A DNA stretch of 64,000 nt from assembly GCA_008638375.1 (NCBI GenBank), contig CM018032.1, positions 37,421,251 to 37,485,250 on the forward strand, in the 5' to 3' direction. Below the pieces are notes generated by a model that was not told the DNA's origin, made no database searches, and was given only the letters and a program-made list of their open reading frames with translations. Every line of letters starts with the position of its first letter. Position 1 is the stretch's first letter. This DNA comes from Nyssa sinensis (lineage: Eukaryota > Streptophyta > Magnoliopsida > Cornales > Nyssaceae). This document shows, in pieces, positions 59,305 through 64,000 of this stretch. The translations under genes and the position numbers were made by a program.

Positions 59305-62175
59305 ATGTGGGATCTAAACGACTCGCCTGATCAGAGAAGGGACGAAGAATCTGAAGGCTGTTCTTCACCCGTTGACGAATACGACGATGATAAGGGAAAA
59401 CGGGTCGGATCTTTGTCGAATTCGAGTTCGTCTGCGTTGGTAATCGAGGAGGGTTCCGAGGAGGAGGACGGAGAAAGAGGTAGACGAAAGCGGAGCAGTA
59501 AGATATTCGGATTCTCGGTGACTCACAACAACGATAACTGCTCATCAGAGAGCGAGCTGCCGGTAACACGGCAGTTTTTCCCGGTGGAGGATTCAGAGAC
59601 GGGGACCAAGTCTGGCGGTGGCGGTGGCTGTGTAGGAGCAACAACTCTTCCGAGGGCTCACTGGGTTGGAGTAAAATTCTGCCAGTCGGAGCCTCTTGGC
59701 GGTGGCGTGGGCAAGTCTATTGAAGTTTCACAGCCTCTAAAGAAGAGTCGTCGTGGGCCTAGGTCTAGAAGCTCGCAATATAGAGGTGTTACCTTCTACC
59801 GGAGGACCGGGCGGTGGGAGTCGCATATATGGTTAGTCCTCTTGATGTAGTAAATAATCATATAGATATATTTGCGTGTATATATGTATATAGATCAGCT
59901 GCAGCCTTTCTATTTTTCCTTCTGTGCGTTTATTATTTATGTTCATTTACTCAATTACAATTTACACTTTGTTGTTCTATTGTGTGCGATTCAGGGATTG
60001 TGGAAAGCAAGTTTATTTGGGTATGTTTTATTTTTATTTTTATTTTTATTTTTTGGTATTTTGGGAAAAATGATCTCTTTGGAGTTTGTCTTTGATGATG
60101 AAGGAAAATAGTGTTTCATCACTTTTATTCTGATATTGGTGAGATGGGTTTGTTCATGGATGTGTGTATAGGTGGATTTGACACTGCACACGCAGCTGCG
60201 CGGTAAGCTTGTGATATAACACTATTTTGTCTGAGAAAATGAGCATCGATCATTTTCTATGGAAAATGTCAGATTGATATGTAGATTTTAATTTATTATT
60301 TCTTTTTTGCAGTGCCTATGATAGGGCAGCTATCAAGTTTCGCGGGGTGGAGGCAGACATAAATTTCAGTCTTGAAGATTATGAGGATGACTTGAAACAG
60401 GTAGGGAAGAGAGAGAGAGTCTTTATTATTACTTTCATCTTATGTTCAACAGTGAAGCCTTATCTTCTACAGTTTTGTTTTTGATCCGCTTTATGTTATT
60501 ATTTTTATTCTATATAATGAACACACGGAAAAACATATTTTGTTCTCAAAGGGAAGATACCTGTAATGTTGCTGTGTAACAGATGAGCAACTTAACCAAA
60601 GAAGAATTTGTGCATGTACTTCGGCGACAAAGTACTGGATTTCCAAGAGGAAGCTCCAAATATAGAGGTGTAACCTTGCACAAATGTGGAAGATGGGAAG
60701 CTAGAATGGGCCAATTCTTAGGCAAAAAGTAACACTATCAATCTCAGCTTATTCTTTTGATCCTTCGTCTCAGTTACCATTTTGCATTTTTCAGTGTTTC
60801 TTCTTCTCCTTGCTCATTGCTGTAATACTTCTGTTGAATTTGATTTAAATACAGGTATGTGTATTTGGGTCTCTTTGATACTGAAATTGAAGCTGCAAGG
60901 TGCCATTTTTTATTTTTTTAATTTCTACCTGAGTAGCATCAGCCGTGGCAGTGAGATGTAAATGTAAGCTAAGTTTGTCAGGGCTCGATGTGCTTTGGCT
61001 CGATGTGCTTTTTTTGTAGGGCTTATGACAAAGCTGCAATTAAGTGTAATGGCAAGGATGCCGTCACCAACTTTGATCCCAGCATCTATGAAAATGAGAT
61101 TGATTCCAGTACTGCAGGTAATCAATGGACTTCTTTTTTTGGTTCAAGTGATAGAAGATCATTCAACTTAATTTTCTTTGAACATTTATTTAGTCTTGGC
61201 TTCAATTTGATCAAACATGTGCTGGCCAGATTGTCCCAGTAATGTAGCAGACCAGAATCTTGATCTGAGCTTGGGCAATTCAGCAATGAAGCAAAACAGT
61301 CGAGAAATGGGGGGCGATGTCCAGAATCCTGCAATGGATCTGCATTCTGCGTCTATGCCATTCGAAGTTGATTGGCGCAATCAGGGATTTAGGCCCAAGG
61401 TAGATATATATGAATGGTTTCAATTTCATCCTCAATGTTTTACCTTGTACTCCACATATACCAATGGTCACATTTCTTCATGAAATCCAGCTGAATCTGC
61501 AGCAAGAACCGCATAGGAATGAAATTGATGCCCACAGAAGAGCGGGGTTTCATGAGACTGAAACCATGCAGCTGCTGAGCCAAACCCACCTTCAATCTCC
61601 AAGCTCACTGAAGGCTAATGAAATGCACAGATATGGGCAATTTGTGAAAGCCGGTGAACCACAAATGTTCCATATGTTTCAGCCCCAGCTCAGCTCATCA
61701 AGTTTTCTGGTGGGTTTCTATAATTACAACCATTTTATCAGAAAATTCTTGAACTTGAATGGGTCTGGTGCGGTACAGTGAGGTGTTAATGTGTCAATCT
61801 AATAGAATTTTGTCACGTATAATATGACTTATTTTTTAAGTGGGACATAGAACATGTGAAGTATTAATTAAAGGGTGTATTGACACGTGATGTACCAAAG
61901 CTATACTCAAGAATACCTCCATTTTATCAATTGGGTATACCTAATCTATTCCGGTCATAATATCGCAGACTCAGTTTCCAAGCAGCAGCAACGGAGGTCG
62001 ATTTGGAGCTAATGGTGGAGATCTTTCTCTCTCTACAGGTGACCAACAATGGCAATCCAATCCTCCTCAACTGTTTGCAACTGCTGCAGCATCATCAGGA
62101 TTCCCACAGCAGATAAATAGACCCCAACACTGGATGCAGAAAAATGGGTTCCACTATGTCATGAGACCCTCCTGA
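59305..62175 (+). CDS. AP2: APETALA2 floral homeotic transcription factor (euAP2), 10 coding exons, 518 aa
   Basis: Nuclear DNA-binding regulator of floral organ identity, floral transition and seed traits (family knowledge). Coding exons: 59,305-59,831; 59,995-60,020; 60,172-60,202; 60,313-60,400; 60,583-60,728; 60,855-60,899; 61,020-61,117; 61,230-61,399; 61,491-61,709; 61,969-62,175. All introns are GT-AG and phases agree; exons 2 and 3 are micro-exons of 26 and 31 nt. The start is MWDLNDSP, the usual AP2 N-terminus. It is preceded by no other in-frame ATG (an in-frame GTG lies ten codons upstream). Features: DLNxxP EAR motif (residues 3-8), serine-rich 40s, basic [10 protein letters not shown] (146-155), AP2 domain 1 (about 159-213), linker, AP2 domain 2 (251-306), LDLSLG EAR motif (331-336), miR172 site over codons 489-496, C-terminal MRPS. 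Arabidopsis AP2 has 432 residues, so this one is longer outside the domains. Start of exon 9 has an alternative AG at 61,502, and of exon 8 at nearby AGs; all else is firm. It looks intact. Confidence 0.95.
62084..62104 (+). promoter_or_regulatory. miR172 target site in AP2 exon 10
   Basis: CTGCAGCATCATCAGGATTC plus a final C, encoding the AAASSGF segment. It equals the site in Arabidopsis AP2 except for the last base, which pairs with nucleotide 1 of the miRNA and is usually tolerated. It implies post-transcriptional or translational control by miR172. Confidence 0.95.
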
Positions 62176-62690
62176 CCCTTGTCTTTTTTCTGCCATGCCA
62201 TCTTCTCCCAATATATTAAGGCCCTTCATGTTTGCAAGCATGTTTAGATCAAGATTTGAGCCTTTTTTTGACTGTCAAAATCCGAATAGTGACCACCAAG
62301 AAATGAAATTCCAGTTTCTGGAACATGTTGGCCGTCGGTCAAACTAACAATGGGACAAATCTTCAACTGGATGTTCTGGGTTCTAGCTATGAACTGCTGA
62401 TTTATTTATGTATATGTATATGTGTGTATATATACATATTTATATACTTTACCACCCACTCTTACTTATTACTGCTAGTATTTTAACATACGTGTTTATA
62501 TAACCGTAGTGATATTGAGTTGCTACAACTATTTTAAGTAAATAAAAATAGTTAGCATGACATTACTCTTTTTTTTTTTTATATATATATATATATTTTA
62601 TATATATATATATATCCTTGTTCTGCCTAAATTTTTTTAATTTTTTTTGTTATAGTTATGGTGGTCTTAATTGGAGCTTCTTATATAATT
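62176..62690 (+). other. AP2 3' UTR and A+T-rich flank
   Basis: Follows the stop codon. 'aaataaaaa' near 62,540 could serve as a polyadenylation signal. T-run and (TA)n repeats at 62,568-62,616 can form a perfect A+T hairpin. No gene. Confidence 0.5.
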
Positions 62691-63256
62691 ATTATTCATT
62701 CGGTCTATTCTCTTGACCTCCAACAACAGTTACAAACAACTGATTTTTACAGTTACCGAATCCAGTAATAATATCTTGAGTGTCATTAGATATGGACAAA
62801 TCTTGCTTAAATTGTAAATTTTTTGAAGTATACAAAACAGTCGTTGCTTGAATTATAATCCAAGAGAGTGAAGTATATAAAATAGTCATATTCTCGGAAA
62901 TATCACTAGATGGTGATGAATGGTCACCGTCTTCTGGGTCCTTTGAATCAGTTTTTTTCCCCAAAAGCAGTCAGGCATGGCTATTATGATGAGAGGGACT
63001 TGTCATCTTAACATAAGTTTCAGAAGACAGCGTGATAGAGAGGTCCAAGGGTTCATGGGTTTAACCAAAATTCCTAAAAACTAGTAGTAAACGATTAAAG
63101 GGCCGGTTCTGTCGCTACCGAAAAATTATTATGTAGAACTGTTCTGAGTTAAAACGGGTCTGGGCACGGTAAACAACAGATTTTGGATTGAGGCCTGTTT
63201 GTTTTCTGGATTCTAACAAGCTTATTGAATAATTTTTTGTTCTAATTTTTACTTTT
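62691..63256. other. No gene seen
   Basis: Intergenic. A minus-strand open frame of 90 codons at 62,692-62,964 shows no recognisable family and no promoter or splice context. Confidence 0.5.
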
Positions 63257-63367
63257 TGAAATTAACTTGTACTGTCTTCCTCTATCATGGAATTATAATA
63301 ATACTTTGACTAGTTATTCCTCTATCATGGAACTATAATAATAATTTGACAGTACAAGTTAATTTCA
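63257..63367. repeat. 20-bp inverted repeat enclosing a 40-bp direct duplication
   Basis: The arms TGAAATTAACTTGTACTGTC (63,257-63,276) and its exact reverse complement (63,348-63,367) flank two near-identical 34-bp copies (63,277-63,310 and 63,317-63,350) starting 'ttcctctatcatggaa'. It may be a small foldback or MITE remnant. Confidence 0.85.
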
Positions 63368-64000
63368 TAGAACGAATAAGGTAAAATTATATTGGGATAG
63401 TAACATTGATTTTTCATAGAAGTGCTAAAAATGGTTTTTGATTTTTTAAAATAACAGAAAGAGAAAAACAATATAAATGTGTTCTATAAAATGCATGGTG
63501 TTATTTAAAAAGTGAAAACAGGGAACAAGTGGCCAGAAGTATTCTGTGTTTTCCAGTTTGGGGGAATGAAAAAAATTTCTTTCAAGTTCAGTTCCAGTGG
63601 GTCGTAAGAAACCTTAACATATAATAAGCTACGCATTTCCCCCCAAAAAAGAAAAGAAAAAAGAAAGGGAGCTACGCATGTAGATTAATTAATTAATCCA
63701 GATATTTAGCATTGGTTATCCCAATCCATTTTTATATTATAGTTTAGTTATAATGAATTAAAAATAGGATGTGTTTTCATCATCCCGGGCGTCATCACAT
63801 CTTCCATTTCATTTGTTTATATCATGCTTGTGCATTTAAATTTTAGTCAACAATGGTCCCATGTGAGAATTAAAATATTTTTAATTATAAATCACAATAT
63901 TTCGAGGATGTTTTCCAACACTAGCTACTTTTACAATTATAAACTATTCAACACTAGCTTGGTAAGAAATAAAGGCAAGCGCTCACCTTGCTAATTTGTC
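63368..64000. other. No gene seen
   Basis: A+T-rich intergenic sequence with no recognisable feature beyond short runs. Confidence 0.5.

Noticed and set aside
62692..62964. Minus-strand frame of 90 codons downstream of AP2
   Set aside because: No recognisable family, no splice or promoter context, A+T-rich flank.

Overview
This is a eudicot nuclear genome segment: one intact, intron-rich APETALA2 gene at the right edge (59,305-62,175) beside about 55 kb of nested, decayed transposable elements. The typical plant LTR termini, the tRNA-iMet primer-binding site, CACTA ends, Ty3/Gypsy and Ty1/Copia remnants, the spliceosomal introns and the miR172 target site all point to a flowering plant. The AP2 protein is of core-eudicot type. 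The species cannot be named from the sequence.

Layout. 1-1.5 kb: non-coding, LTR-like. 1.5-7.6 kb: a chromovirus-type integrase fragment, its 2.6-kb LTR, and two more pieces of that LTR, one inverted. 7.8-8.7 kb: decayed Copia gag/integrase. 8.7 kb: a CACTA transposon terminus. About 9.6-46.65 kb: a minus-strand Ty3/Gypsy element of Tat/Ogre type (5' LTR 44,580-46,649, then gag, protease with G-patch, integrase). Downstream of its integrase lie two degenerate antisense genes of plant-mobile-domain / DUF7745 type.

Two nested systems split this Tat element. One is a solo LTR (14,702-23,390, plus) that itself holds an inverted solo LTR of the same family (17,551-22,112, TSD aaacc). The other is a 15.6-kb non-autonomous LTR element, LARD-like (25,160-40,758, minus, TSD accat). 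One LTR of the LARD holds a 5.47-kb solo LTR (33,532-39,004, TSD agttt). A sister copy of that solo LTR sits at 50,131-55,546 (TSD cttta).

47.9-48.2 kb: a second CACTA terminus. 55.5-59.3 kb: a possible Copia LTR remnant, then the AP2 upstream region with microsatellites. 59.3-62.2 kb: AP2, ten coding exons, 518 residues, two AP2 domains, EAR motifs and a miR172 site. The last 1.8 kb is the AP2 3' flank, with simple repeats and a small inverted repeat.

The only gene I regard as functional is AP2, a transcription factor that in plants specifies floral organ identity and is limited by miR172. Everything else is mobile-element DNA. Its interest lies in the order of nesting, the antisense passenger genes, and short motifs shared by different elements. 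All identities and divergences were judged by eye.
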